In this document: one piece after another, positions 1-8,030 of the stretch
How positions within the stretch are numbered: the stretch's first letter is position 1
Layout of the letters: every line of letters starts with the position of its first letter
Assembly: GCA_945947715.1 (NCBI GenBank)
Contig: CAMEYZ010000007.1
Span: 1-22,538 of the forward strand
Length of the DNA: 22,538 nt
Direction: 5' to 3'
DNA from: an uncultured Clostridia bacterium
GTDB lineage: Bacteria; Bacillota; Clostridia; Oscillospirales; Ruminococcaceae
Translations under genes and position numbers: made by a program
Notes under the pieces: generated by a model
What the model saw: only the letters and a program-made list of their open reading frames with translations
Told to the model about the DNA's origin: nothing
Database searches by the model: none

Positions 1-45
1 AAAAAAACCGTGGTCGGGAATTATTCATAGAATATCATCTGCATA

Positions 46-77
46 TTCACAAAAAATATATATAAATAAAGTATAAT
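46..77 (+). promoter_or_regulatory. Possible promoter of the acyl-CoA synthetase gene
   Basis: A perfect -10 hexamer TATAAT lies at 72-77, about 90 bases before the chosen start codon. The only -35-like hexamer nearby is TTCACA at 46-51, which leaves a 20-base spacer, longer than sigma-A prefers. The region is very AT-rich, so a chance TATAAT is possible. Nothing else is recognisable in bases 1-167. Confidence 0.35.
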
Positions 78-167
78 AAAATAGAATAATTTGAAAATTT
101 TAGCTCGCCGTCAGCAGGCTGTTTGCTTATTCTGCCGCAAAGACGAGGCACGAAAGGAAATAAAAGC

Positions 168-1856
168 ATGGAATACATCACCCGCGCAGCAGACGTACAT
201 CTTAAATATGTCAAGGAAAAGTATGACGACGAGGGTAGGATCGTGGATTTCGATCTTGATCTGCCCGAGAATTTCAACTATGCATACGATATCATAGATG
301 AGATAGCAAGACTGGAACCCGATCGCAGAGCGTTATTGTGGGTCTCCGAGAATGGCGAGGAAAAAAGCTTTACCTACTCCGATTTGTCAAGGCTTTCCAA
401 TAAGGCTGCGAATATGTTCCTTGCTCATGGCGTAAAAAAGGGAGATAAGGTCCTCTGTGTGCTGAAACGTCATTATCAGGTGTACTACACCGTTTTTGCC
501 CTCTGCAAGATAGGCGCGGTGGTCATTCCCGCCACAAATCAGCTGAAAAAGAAGGACCTCACTTATCGCATCGAGAAGAGCGGTGCAAAGTATGTGGTCG
601 CTACTGCAAACGACGGAGTTCCCGAATATTTTGATGCTGCTGTGGCCGAGTGCGGCGGAGTTACTGAAAAGTTCATCGTTAACGGCTTCCGCGGCGGCTG
701 GACCCACTTCGACAGCGAGGTGGATAAGTATCCCGATACCCTTGAAAGAATAGAAAACAATGTGAACGATGATATGCTCATGTTCTTTTCTTCGGGTACA
801 ACGGGTAATCCTAAAATGGTAATGCACGGCTATCATTATCCTGCCGCGCATATTTTCACTGCAAAGCACTGGCATAATTTAAATTCCGAAAGCCTTCATC
901 TGTCCATTTCCGACAGCGGCTGGGCGAAGTTTTTCTGGGGGAAGATCTACGGACAGATGGCTCTGGGAGCGACCATGTTCGTGTATGATTTCGACCGCTT
1001 CCACCCCGATAAGATACTGAACATTATCCAGAAATATAAGATAACCTCTCTGTGCTGTCCGCCCACGATGCTGCGGTTCTTTATCCGCGAGGATCTGGAC
1101 GCCTATGACCTGTCCTCGCTGAAATACGCCACCACTGCGGGCGAGGCACTCAATCCCGAGGTGTTCAGCAAGTTTTACGACAGCACGGGACTTAAGCTCA
1201 TGGAGGGCTTTGGTCAGACCGAAACTATCTGCATCATCGGAAATTTCCCGGGAAATGAGCTGCGGCTTGGTTCAATGGGAAAGGCGAATCCCATGTACGA
1301 GGTAGTAATAGTCGATGAAAACGACAATATAGCTCCTGTGGGACAGACTGGCGAGATATGCATACGTCTCAATAATGGTAGGAGCAACTATGGTCTGTTC
1401 AAGTGCTACTACGGCAGCACCGACAATACCGGCCGTGCAAAGCGCGACAACATGTACCATACCGGAGATACTGCCTATATGGACGAGGACGGCTATTACT
1501 GGTACGTGGGCAGGATAGACGACGTTATCAAGTCGTCGGGCTATCGCATTGGACCCTTTGAGATAGAGAGCATCCTCATGGAGCACCCCGCCGTTTTAGA
1601 GGTGGCAGTCACAGGCGTGCCCGACCCTATCAGAGGAACAGTCGTAAAGGCGACAATAGTCCTTACAAATCAATACAAGAACAAGGGTACAGAAAAGCTT
1701 GTTAGAGAGCTCCAGGATTATGTGAAGAACACCACAGCTCCCTATAAATACCCCAGAATAATCGAATTTGTGGACGAGCTCCCTAAGACCTTCAGCGGAA
1801 AGATACGCCGCGCAGAGATACGCGAGAGAGACAAAAAGGCTCTGGAAAATAAGTGA
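168..1856 (+). CDS. AMP-forming acyl-CoA synthetase (acetyl/medium-chain type)
   Basis: Predicted cytoplasmic ligase that activates a carboxylic acid with ATP to an acyl-adenylate and transfers it to CoA. The 562-residue product carries the ANL-superfamily motifs in order: P-loop SSGTTGNPK at about 208-216, GFGQTE at about 347-352, YHTGD at about 430-434, hinge GRIDDVIKSSGYRI at about 448-461, and the C-terminal catalytic lysine in PKTFSGK at about 545. Length and the hinge motif fit the acetyl-CoA synthetase/ACSM-like group (COG0365). The acid substrate cannot be read from sequence; acetate, propionate, butyrate or an aromatic acid are all possible. ATG 168 is preferred over the upstream TTG 123 because AAAGGA sits at 154-159 with good spacing and the protein then begins MEYITR. 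It stands alone and converges on dnaJ. Confidence 0.9.
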   Translation: MEYITRAADVHLKYVKEKYDDEGRIVDFDLDLPENFNYAYDIIDEIARLEPDRRALLWVSENGEEKSFTYSDLSRLSNKAANMFLAHGVKKGDKVLCVLKRHYQVYYTVFALCKIGAVVIPATNQLKKKDLTYRIEKSGAKYVVATANDGVPEYFDAAVAECGGVTEKFIVNGFRGGWTHFDSEVDKYPDTLERIENNVNDDMLMFFSSGTTGNPKMVMHGYHYPAAHIFTAKHWHNLNSESLHLSISDSGWAKFFWGKIYGQMALGATMFVYDFDRFHPDKILNIIQKYKITSLCCPPTMLRFFIREDLDAYDLSSLKYATTAGEALNPEVFSKFYDSTGLKLMEGFGQTETICIIGNFPGNELRLGSMGKANPMYEVVIVDENDNIAPVGQTGEICIRLNNGRSNYGLFKCYYGSTDNTGRAKRDNMYHTGDTAYMDEDGYYWYVGRIDDVIKSSGYRIGPFEIESILMEHPAVLEVAVTGVPDPIRGTVVKATIVLTNQYKNKGTEKLVRELQDYVKNTTAPYKYPRIIEFVDELPKTFSGKIRRAEIRERDKKALENK

Positions 1857-1867
1857 TACAATAAAAA

Positions 1868-1908
1868 AATAAGGCGTACAGCATTCACATCAAGCTGTAC
1901 GCCTTATT
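1868..1908. terminator. Bidirectional intrinsic terminator between the acyl-CoA synthetase gene and dnaJ
   Basis: A perfect 15-bp inverted repeat (AATAAGGCGTACAGC at 1868-1882, its complement at 1894-1908) encloses an 11-base loop. The arms end in A-rich and T-rich sequence on both sides, so it can stop transcripts from either direction. It fills nearly the whole gap between two convergent genes. Confidence 0.92.
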
Positions 1909-1911
1909 ATA

Positions 1912-3072
1912 TTACAAATCCTTATTAAGTACCGTTTTAAACTTGTCAAAGAATTTTGAGCGTTTGTTGTACTTGTCGTCGCTGACGGAATCGTCGAAGG
2001 CCTTCAGCAGCTCCTTCTGCTTGCTGTTGAGTCCCTTGGGGACCTCGACAACAACCGTAACATACTGGTCGCCGCGTTCGGTGCGGTGAACTCTCTGGAC
2101 GCCCTTGCCCTTCAAACGGAAGATAGTGCCGGACTGTGTTCCCTCGGGTATCCTAAGGTTGACCTTTCCGTCGATGCAGAGCACCTCAATCTCATCGCCG
2201 AGAACAGCCTGGGAGAACTTGATAGGCACCTCAGTGTGGATATCATATCCGTCGCGCTCAAAGAAGGAGTCGGGACGAACTCTGATATTAACGTGGAGAT
2301 CTCCGTTGGGACCGCCATTTATACCACTGTGGCCGCCGCCGCTGACCTGTAAGGTCTGACCGTCGTTGATGCCTGCGGGAACGGTGACCTCAACAGGCTT
2401 TGTAACGTTGATGCGTCCTGCTCCGCGGCACTTGGAACAGGGTGAAGAAATGACCTTTCCCTTTCCGCCGCATCTTGTACAGGGCTTTGCGGAGGAGATC
2501 ATGCCGAAAGCAGTACGCTGAGTGACCTTGACCTGACCTGCGCCGCGGCAGTCGGGACAGGTATCCACCGATGAACCGGGAGCAGCTCCCGAACCGTTAC
2601 AGTCGGGACATTTCTCCATGCGCTGTATCTTAAGCTTAAGAGTGGTGCCCTTGCAGGCCTCCATGAAGCTGATAGTGGAATCGGTCTCGATATCCTGACC
2701 TCTTCTGGGAGCGTTGGGATTTGAAGATCTGGAGGAGCTTCCGAAGCCGCTTCCAAAGAAGCTGGAGAAGATATCTCCGATATCGCCCATATCGCCGAAG
2801 CCTGAAAATCCCGAGAATCCGCCTGCTCCGCCGCCGTATGATGGGTCAACTCCCGCATGGCCGAACTGGTCATAGCGGGACTTTTTATCGGGGTCGCTGA
2901 GGACCTCATAAGCCTCGTTGACCTCCTTCATTTTTTCCTCGCAGGTGGCATCATCGGGGTGAAGGTCGGGGTGATATTTTTTTACGCAGGCTCTGTAAGC
3001 CTTTTTTATTTCATCGTCCGAGGCGCTCTTCTGTAACCCCAGCACCTCATAATAATCTCTTTTTTCAGCCAT
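1912..3072 (-). CDS. dnaJ: Chaperone protein DnaJ (Hsp40)
   Basis: Cytoplasmic co-chaperone that delivers unfolded clients to DnaK and stimulates its ATPase. At 386 residues it has the full type I layout: J domain at 1-70 with HPD at 34-36, a Gly/Phe-rich linker at about 75-125 containing FSGFSGF and FFGSGFGSS, and four CxxCxGxG zinc repeats at 155-162, 172-179, 198-205 and 212-219. The substrate-binding C-terminal domains follow. The start is set by GGAG about 8 bases before ATG. It is the last gene of hrcA-grpE-dnaK-dnaJ, 115 bases after dnaK, and ends at a shared terminator. No anomaly is visible. Confidence 0.98.
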   Translation of the reverse strand: MAEKRDYYEVLGLQKSASDDEIKKAYRACVKKYHPDLHPDDATCEEKMKEVNEAYEVLSDPDKKSRYDQFGHAGVDPSYGGGAGGFSGFSGFGDMGDIGDIFSSFFGSGFGSSSRSSNPNAPRRGQDIETDSTISFMEACKGTTLKLKIQRMEKCPDCNGSGAAPGSSVDTCPDCRGAGQVKVTQRTAFGMISSAKPCTRCGGKGKVISSPCSKCRGAGRINVTKPVEVTVPAGINDGQTLQVSGGGHSGINGGPNGDLHVNIRVRPDSFFERDGYDIHTEVPIKFSQAVLGDEIEVLCIDGKVNLRIPEGTQSGTIFRLKGKGVQRVHRTERGDQYVTVVVEVPKGLNSKQKELLKAFDDSVSDDKYNKRSKFFDKFKTVLNKDL

Positions 3073-3103
3073 AATATAACTCCAATCTGACTAAACACGC
3101 AAG

Positions 3104-3175
3104 CCCTACGGATAAGAAGTATATCCGCAGGGTCGGCATGCTGTACAGTCAGACCGTTATCCGAAACGATCTGAC
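3104..3175 (-). other. Two stem-loops in the dnaK-dnaJ intergenic spacer
   Basis: Two inverted repeats stand next to each other in the 115-base gap. One pairs CCCTACGGATA (3104-3114) with TATCCGCAGGG (3122-3132), with one internal mismatch and a 7-base loop. The other pairs GTCAGACCGTT (3148-3158) with AACGATCTGAC (3165-3175), with one mismatch and a 6-base loop. Neither is followed by a T-run on the minus strand, so they are not classical terminators. They could protect the dnaK 3' end or tune DnaJ output; this role is inference. Confidence 0.6.
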
Positions 3176-3187
3176 AGTGTATATTAC

Positions 3188-5032
3188 TTATTTTACATCT
3201 GTAAAGTCTGCGTCAACGAAATCTCCACCGTTGTCGTTGCTGTCGGAGCTGTCTGCACCGCCTGTTACATCAGGACCTGCTCCAGCGTTAGCTGCGCCGC
3301 CGGCTGCCTGGTAAACCTTAGAGGAGAGCTCATAGATAAGCTTCTGGAGCTCTTCAGTCTTAGCCTTCATCTCGGAGGTACTGCCCGAATCGATAGCCTT
3401 CTTAAGCTCGTCGATCTTGGACTGGATAGGAGCCTTTTCACTGTCGGATACCTTGTCGCCGAAATCGGAGAGAGCCTTCTCGCACTGGAATACCATGCTT
3501 TCAGCCTGGTTCTTGATTTCGACCTCCTCCTTGCGCTTCTTATCCTCTTCTGCGTATCTTTCAGCCTCTTCAACAGCCTTGTTGATATCGTCCTTGGACA
3601 TGTTGGAGGAGGACTGGATAGTGATGTTCTGCTCCTTGCCTGTGCCCAGGTCCTTAGCGGAAACGTGAACGATCCCGTTGGAGTCGATATCGAAGGTAAC
3701 CTCGATCTGAGGGATTCCTCTGGGAGCGGGAGCAATGCCGTCCAGTCTGAATACGCCCAGCTCCTTGTTATCCTTGGCAAATTCACGCTCGCCCTGGAGA
3801 ACACGGATATCAACAGCAGTCTGATTGTCTGCATATGTGGAGAATATCTGGGAGTGCTTTATAGGAATAGCCTTGTTTCTTTCGATCATCTTAGTGCATA
3901 CGCCGCCTGCGGTCTCGATGCCGAGAGACAGAGGAGTTACATCACGAAGAACAACGCCTGTAACATCGCCCTTTAATACGCCGCCCTGGAGAGCTGCACC
4001 GATAGCAACGCACTCGTCGGGGTTGATGCCCTTGAAGGGCTCCTGACCCATGAACTTCTTTACAGCCTCGCTGACTGCGGGGATTCTCGAAGAACCGCCG
4101 ACCATGAGCACCTTGCTGATGTCGGAGGGCTTCAGACCTGCGTCGGAGAGAGCCTGCTTAACGGGGCCCATTGTAGCCTGTACCAGGTCGGAGGTAAGCT
4201 CGTTGAACTTAGCCTGAGTGAGGGTCATTTCAAGATGCTTAGGACCTGTTGCATCTGCGGTGATATAGGGCAGATTGATTGCCGAAGTCGTTGTGGAGGA
4301 AAGCTCGATCTTAGACTTTTCAGCAGCTTCCTTAAGTCTCTGCATAGCCATCTTGTCGCCGCTGAGGTCGATGCCCTCTACTCTCTTGAATTCGCTGAGC
4401 ATCCAGTCGATGATTCTCTGGTCGAAGTCATCGCCGCCCAGGTGATTGTTACCAGCAGTTGCCTGAACATCGGTGATGCCGTCACCCATTTCGATGATAG
4501 ATACATCGAAGGTACCGCCGCCGAGGTCGTATACCATAACGGTCTGATCCTCTTCCTTGTCGATGCCATAGGAGAACGCAGCAGCTGTAGGCTCGTTGAT
4601 GATTCTCTTAACATTAAGGCCTGCGATCTGACCAGCGTCCTTAGTTGCCTGACGCTGAGCATCTGTGAAGTATGCGGGAACTGTGATAACAGCTTCGGTA
4701 ACAGGCTCGCCGATGTAAGCCTCAGCGTCTGCCTTAAGCTTCTGGAGTATCATAGCGGAAATTTCCTGAGGAGTATACTTCTTTCCGTCGATGTCTACCT
4801 TATAATCCTCGCCCATGTGTCTCTTGATAGAGGAAATAGTTCTGTCTGCGTTAGTAACAGCCTGACGCTTAGCCACCTGACCTACCAGTCTTTCGCCGGT
4901 CTTAGTAAAGCCAACAACGGAGGGAGTAGTTCTTGCACCCTCAGAGTTAGCGATAACGACGGGGCTGCCGCCTTCCATAACTGCTACGCATGAATTAGTT
5001 GTACCAAGGTCGATACCAATAATCTTTGACAT
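3188..5032 (-). CDS. dnaK: Molecular chaperone DnaK (Hsp70)
   Basis: ATP-dependent cytoplasmic chaperone, partner of DnaJ and GrpE. The 614-residue protein is full length for a Gram-positive DnaK. Visible motifs are the phosphate-1 loop GIDLGTTNS at 6-14, the phosphate-2 segment VYDLGGGTFDVSI at 167-179, the adenosine motif VGGSSRIPAV at 311-320, and the interdomain linker VLRDVTPLSLGIE at 361-373. A substrate-binding domain, helical lid and disordered Gly/Asp-rich tail ending FVDADFTDVK follow. AAAGGA precedes the ATG by about 8 bases. It lies 55 bases after grpE, with no separate promoter or second CIRCE visible in that gap, so it depends on the hrcA promoter. Confidence 0.99.
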   Translation of the reverse strand: MSKIIGIDLGTTNSCVAVMEGGSPVVIANSEGARTTPSVVGFTKTGERLVGQVAKRQAVTNADRTISSIKRHMGEDYKVDIDGKKYTPQEISAMILQKLKADAEAYIGEPVTEAVITVPAYFTDAQRQATKDAGQIAGLNVKRIINEPTAAAFSYGIDKEEDQTVMVYDLGGGTFDVSIIEMGDGITDVQATAGNNHLGGDDFDQRIIDWMLSEFKRVEGIDLSGDKMAMQRLKEAAEKSKIELSSTTTSAINLPYITADATGPKHLEMTLTQAKFNELTSDLVQATMGPVKQALSDAGLKPSDISKVLMVGGSSRIPAVSEAVKKFMGQEPFKGINPDECVAIGAALQGGVLKGDVTGVVLRDVTPLSLGIETAGGVCTKMIERNKAIPIKHSQIFSTYADNQTAVDIRVLQGEREFAKDNKELGVFRLDGIAPAPRGIPQIEVTFDIDSNGIVHVSAKDLGTGKEQNITIQSSSNMSKDDINKAVEEAERYAEEDKKRKEEVEIKNQAESMVFQCEKALSDFGDKVSDSEKAPIQSKIDELKKAIDSGSTSEMKAKTEELQKLIYELSSKVYQAAGGAANAGAGPDVTGGADSSDSNDNGGDFVDADFTDVK

Positions 5033-5087
5033 ATAAATCTTCCTTTCGTAATGTGAAGTTGATGCTTATTTTTTTGCGGACAAATAT

Positions 5088-5678
5088 TTACGGATTTGCG
5101 ACCGAAACCATTGCACAGCGGATAACCTTGCTGCCCAGCTTATAGCCCTTCTGAAACACGTTACATACGGTATTTTCACCGAAGTTTTCGTCCTCTACCT
5201 GATTTACCGCATGGTGGACATTGGGGTCGAAGGGACAGTTCAGAGCTTCGATTTCCTCGACGCCCAGCTTTTTGAGGATATCGTTGAACTGATTGAATAT
5301 CATTTCAACACCCTTTTTGTAAGCCTCGTCGGAGGTTTCAGCAGCCAGTGCTCTTTCGAAGTTGTCAATAACTGAAAGGATCTCGCTTACTGTCCGTGAG
5401 GTCGCATCTGCAGCAGCGTCCTGCTTTTCCTTCAGGGAGCGGTTGCGGTAGTTGTAATACTCAGCGTCGAGGCGCTTATATTTTTCCTGTTCATCTGCAA
5501 GCTGCTTTTTAAGAGCCTCGATCTCCTCGTCCTTAGGGTCCGTTATTTCCTCGGACACTTCCTCGGCAGTGCTGTCTTCTGCTGTTTCCTCGGAAGCTTC
5601 CTCGGTGGCCTCCTCAGCGGGGATATCTTCCTGAGCAGCTTCGGCTGTCAGCTCTTCCTTTTCCTCTTTATCGCTCAT
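5088..5678 (-). CDS. grpE: Nucleotide exchange factor GrpE
   Basis: Exchange factor that releases ADP from DnaK. The 196-residue product has an acidic, probably disordered N-terminus (about 1-50, mostly Glu/Asp/Ala/Ser/Thr). A long coiled-coil helix follows (about 50-100), then the beta domain with FDPNVHHAV and GYKLGSKVIRCAMVSVA at the C-terminus. Although the frame is open further upstream into hrcA, the start at 5678 is chosen because AAAGGAG sits 8 bases ahead of this ATG and the protein then begins MSDKEEKEE. This leaves 13 bases between the hrcA stop and the grpE start, consistent with tight coupling. Confidence 0.96.
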   Translation of the reverse strand: MSDKEEKEELTAEAAQEDIPAEEATEEASEETAEDSTAEEVSEEITDPKDEEIEALKKQLADEQEKYKRLDAEYYNYRNRSLKEKQDAAADATSRTVSEILSVIDNFERALAAETSDEAYKKGVEMIFNQFNDILKKLGVEEIEALNCPFDPNVHHAVNQVEDENFGENTVCNVFQKGYKLGSKVIRCAMVSVANP

Positions 5679-5691
5679 CTGTCTTCTCCTT

Positions 5692-6747
5692 TCACAGATC
5701 ATCCGAGGGCAATTTACCGAGCTTATCATTCGGCACGTCGTCCGAATCGGAAATTATTTCGGTAATTCTCCCCGTCAGATATTTAATATATGGTATATAC
5801 TTGGCGTAATCCAGCCGCAGCGGCCCGATTATTCCAAGTGAACCTGCATTTTTACCGTCCTTTTTGATAGGGGACATTATCACGCTTGAATTGTTGACGA
5901 TGAAATTTCCGTCATCAGCGAACAGTACCTGCAGTCCGCCGAAGCTGTCCTGGAGCAGATCGGAAAGCTCATTTTTCTGTTCGATGAAGCGTATGACCTC
6001 GTCGGTGCTGACGTCGGTTCTCGCCAGAAGATTTTTCTCTCCGCTGAGCTTAACGTCATGCTCTCTGAAATCGCTGACCAGATCGCCAACCGCCTTGATA
6101 AGGGGCGTCAGGGACATCATATATGCGCCCATTGCCTCGGAGAGCTTTTCAAGCATCTCATCGGAAAGGCTGTCAACGGAGATACCGCTTAGGTTTTCCG
6201 AGATGTAGTTCGAGAAATACTCAAGCTGTTCGTTTGACAGATCAAATTCCAGTCGGCAAAGCTTGTTTTTGATGTTACCCGATGAGGTTATCATCAGCAG
6301 GACGTACATTCGTTTGCCCGTAGGAACAACCTCCACCTTTGTTATCACCGAGAATTTCGGCGAAACATTGGACGAGACCGCAGCGCAGCTTGTTATCTCA
6401 GAAAGCGCCTTTGACGCGGATTCTACCAGTGCGGTCTCGGTAGGTATTTCCACCTCGTCGAGGGCCTTGTCAAGTCGTCTTTTTTCCTCGTCGGTGAGGG
6501 TTCTTTCGGGCATCAGCTTTTCGATGTAGAGCTTGAAGCCGCTAAAGGTAGGAATCCTTCCCGCCGACGTATGAGGCTGCACAAGAAACCCAAGTTCCTC
6601 AAGAAGAGCCATATCATTTCGGATAGTTGCTGCCGAAACGTTTATATCGGGCATAGCCGCTATTGTCTTTGAACCGACAGGCTCGCCTGTCAGGATATAT
6701 TCATTAATAACAGCAGCTAAAATTTTCAGCTTTCTGTCATCCGGCAT
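5692..6747 (-). CDS. hrcA: Heat-inducible transcription repressor HrcA
   Basis: DNA-binding repressor of class I heat-shock genes that binds CIRCE and needs chaperone help to stay active. The 351-residue protein starts with a winged helix (about 1-70) containing the family segments NEYILTGEPVGSKTIA and TIRNDMALLEELGFL followed by HTSAGRIPT. The GAF-like ligand domain and dimerisation region follow. AAGGAGG precedes ATG 6747 closely. As first gene of its operon, directly downstream of a CIRCE element, it is expected to be autoregulated. No groESL copy is in this window. Confidence 0.97.
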   Translation of the reverse strand: MPDDRKLKILAAVINEYILTGEPVGSKTIAAMPDINVSAATIRNDMALLEELGFLVQPHTSAGRIPTFSGFKLYIEKLMPERTLTDEEKRRLDKALDEVEIPTETALVESASKALSEITSCAAVSSNVSPKFSVITKVEVVPTGKRMYVLLMITSSGNIKNKLCRLEFDLSNEQLEYFSNYISENLSGISVDSLSDEMLEKLSEAMGAYMMSLTPLIKAVGDLVSDFREHDVKLSGEKNLLARTDVSTDEVIRFIEQKNELSDLLQDSFGGLQVLFADDGNFIVNNSSVIMSPIKKDGKNAGSLGIIGPLRLDYAKYIPYIKYLTGRITEIISDSDDVPNDKLGKLPSDDL

Positions 6748-6789
6748 CTGCCTGCCCTCCTTTTTGATAGCACTCTTTAGCGTTATGTG

Positions 6790-6816
6790 TTAGCACTCTT
6801 TCTCTTTGAGTGCTAA
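6790..6816 (-). promoter_or_regulatory. CIRCE operator (HrcA binding site)
   Basis: Perfect match to the known CIRCE consensus: TTAGCACTC at 6790-6798, nine spacer bases, GAGTGCTAA at 6808-6816. On the minus strand it begins just downstream of the -10 box at 6821-6826, covering the expected transcription start. Bound HrcA would therefore block initiation of hrcA-grpE-dnaK-dnaJ. Confidence 0.98.
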
Positions 6817-6820
6817 TTAT

Positions 6821-6848
6821 ATTATACACCCCATTTCCGCTTTGTCAA
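6821..6848 (-). promoter_or_regulatory. Sigma-A promoter of the hrcA operon
   Basis: Read on the minus strand, TTGACA (6848-6843) and TATAAT (6826-6821) are separated by 16 bases; both hexamers are perfect. The CIRCE element follows at once, as in other HrcA-controlled operons. Confidence 0.93.
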
Positions 6849-6951
6849 GGGTTTTTTTGAAAAAAAAGAAATTTTCATCAACATTTCACAATATAATGCC
6901 ATATTTTTGGTCGGTGTTTTAACAATTTACAGGCACAATAGCTTTTAGCGG

Positions 6952-6997
6952 ATAATGAAAAAATACCGTGAGCAAATAATCAAAAAATATCGTCAGC
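6952..6997 (+). repeat. Two tandem 22-bp repeats upstream of the cdaA promoter
   Basis: Copies at 6952-6973 and 6976-6997 are identical at 19 of 22 positions. Each has the form ATAAT(G/C) followed by six A, then TA(C/T)CGT(G/C)AGC. They are flanked by TAGCGG (6946-6951) and its complement CCGCTA (6997-7002), and end right at the -35 box of the cdaA promoter. The arrangement suggests a regulator site or an A-tract promoter-enhancing element; the function is unknown. Confidence 0.7.
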
Positions 6998-7002
6998 CGC
7001 TA

Positions 7003-7031
7003 TTGAAAAAGAAAAATGGATATGATATAAT
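7003..7031 (+). promoter_or_regulatory. Sigma-A promoter of the cdaA operon
   Basis: TTGAAA at 7003-7008 and TATAAT at 7026-7031 have a 17-base spacer, and a TG one base before the -10 makes it an extended -10 promoter. The rest of the 360-base gap between hrcA and cdaA holds the hrcA promoter and CIRCE, the tandem repeats and AT-rich sequence. No gene is seen there. Confidence 0.85.
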
Positions 7032-7045
7032 ATTATTGTATCTGT

Positions 7046-7069
7046 AAAAATGCGGTACAGACCGCTTTT
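7046..7069 (+). other. Small stem-loop in the cdaA 5' leader
   Basis: GCGGT (7052-7056) pairs with ACCGC (7061-7065) around a four-base loop, and flanking A and T runs can extend the stem across one bulged T. It sits near the predicted 5' end of the transcript. With only four T residues after it, it could be a 5' stabilising hairpin or a weak terminator. There is no match to a c-di-AMP riboswitch. Confidence 0.4.
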
Positions 7070-7107
7070 GATAAATGGTGTGAAATAAAGAACGGAGCTG
7101 ACAGAGA

Positions 7108-8013
7108 ATGGATTATTTATACGAGATAGGCAGTACCATAGCCAGTATCCTGCCCATAACCTTTTACGATGTGCTGGATATCATGGTGCTGTCCTATCTG
7201 CTGTACAAGTCGATAAATTTTATGAAGGAGACCCGCGCAGGCGGTCTTATCAAGGGTGTTATCGTCATTGCGATAGTGTACCTTCTTGCTATAGCATTAC
7301 AGATGAAGGCCATGTCCTTCCTGCTGAAAACAGTCATGGAGGTGGGACTTTTTGCCATTATCGTGCTGTTCCAGCCGGAGCTGAGACGTACTCTTGAAAA
7401 GCTGGGACATACTAACATGACAAAGATAGCAGGCTTCGGCGGAGATGCCGCAAACGATGCAGTAGCTAAATGGAACACTGCCATAGACGCTATTTGTGAG
7501 GCATGCGATGACCTGTCCTCCACCACAACAGGCGCACTTATCGTTATCGAAATGGAGACCAAGCTGGGCGAACAGATAGACAATGGTACCATAATCAACG
7601 CAGTTCCCAGCAAGGAGCTTTTCGGTACAATATTCTTTCCGAAAACACCCCTTCACGACGGAGCGGCAATTATCCGAAACGGCATGGTCATCGCTGCGGG
7701 CTGCTTCCTGCCAAAGCCTCAGAACGAGGAACGCATAGATAAAAAGCTGGGCTCCCGTCACCGTGCAGCGATAGGCATGAGCGAAAACTCCGATGCTATA
7801 ATCGTAGTCGTTTCCGAAGAGACGGGCTTCATATCCGTTGCTGAAAACGGCGAGCTGAACAGAGGCTTTGACCGTGACGGACTGAAAAAATATCTCCGTG
7901 ACAGGATACTCAATGATAAGATCGCAAGAAATCAATCCTCCGGTAAGCCCAAGCAGCCCAAGGTCCGCAAGGCTCCTAAGAACAAATTCAGAAAATCCGA
8001 GGACGAGGAATAA
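7108..8013 (+). CDS. cdaA: Diadenylate cyclase CdaA (c-di-AMP synthase)
   Basis: Membrane-bound enzyme that condenses two ATP into the second messenger c-di-AMP, which controls potassium and osmolyte balance and cell-wall homeostasis. The 301-residue product has three N-terminal hydrophobic segments (about 15-35, 48-66, 70-90). The DisA_N catalytic domain follows, with the signature DGA at 184-186 (TPLHDGAAII) and RHR at 217-219 (GSRHRAAIGMSE). A basic Lys/Pro-rich tail (about 275-301) ends the protein. GGAG is 10 bases before ATG 7108. Its stop codon adjoins the ribosome binding site of cdaR, so the two are co-translated. Confidence 0.97.
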   Translation: MDYLYEIGSTIASILPITFYDVLDIMVLSYLLYKSINFMKETRAGGLIKGVIVIAIVYLLAIALQMKAMSFLLKTVMEVGLFAIIVLFQPELRRTLEKLGHTNMTKIAGFGGDAANDAVAKWNTAIDAICEACDDLSSTTTGALIVIEMETKLGEQIDNGTIINAVPSKELFGTIFFPKTPLHDGAAIIRNGMVIAAGCFLPKPQNEERIDKKLGSRHRAAIGMSENSDAIIVVVSEETGFISVAENGELNRGFDRDGLKKYLRDRILNDKIARNQSSGKPKQPKVRKAPKNKFRKSEDEE

Positions 8014-8030
8014 AGGAGCGGTTTCAGTTT

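Noticed and set aside
4235..4993. A 252-codon open frame on the plus strand inside dnaK
   Set aside because: It lies fully antisense to a near-perfect dnaK, has no family features and no placed ribosome binding site. Long antisense frames in dnaK are a well-known codon-bias artefact.
7046..7069. A c-di-AMP riboswitch in the cdaA leader
   Set aside because: The leader is under 75 bases and holds only one small hairpin, far too little for the ydaO-type fold.
7297..7935. A 212-codon open frame on the minus strand inside cdaA
   Set aside because: Antisense to the conserved diadenylate cyclase domain; no ribosome binding site or domain.
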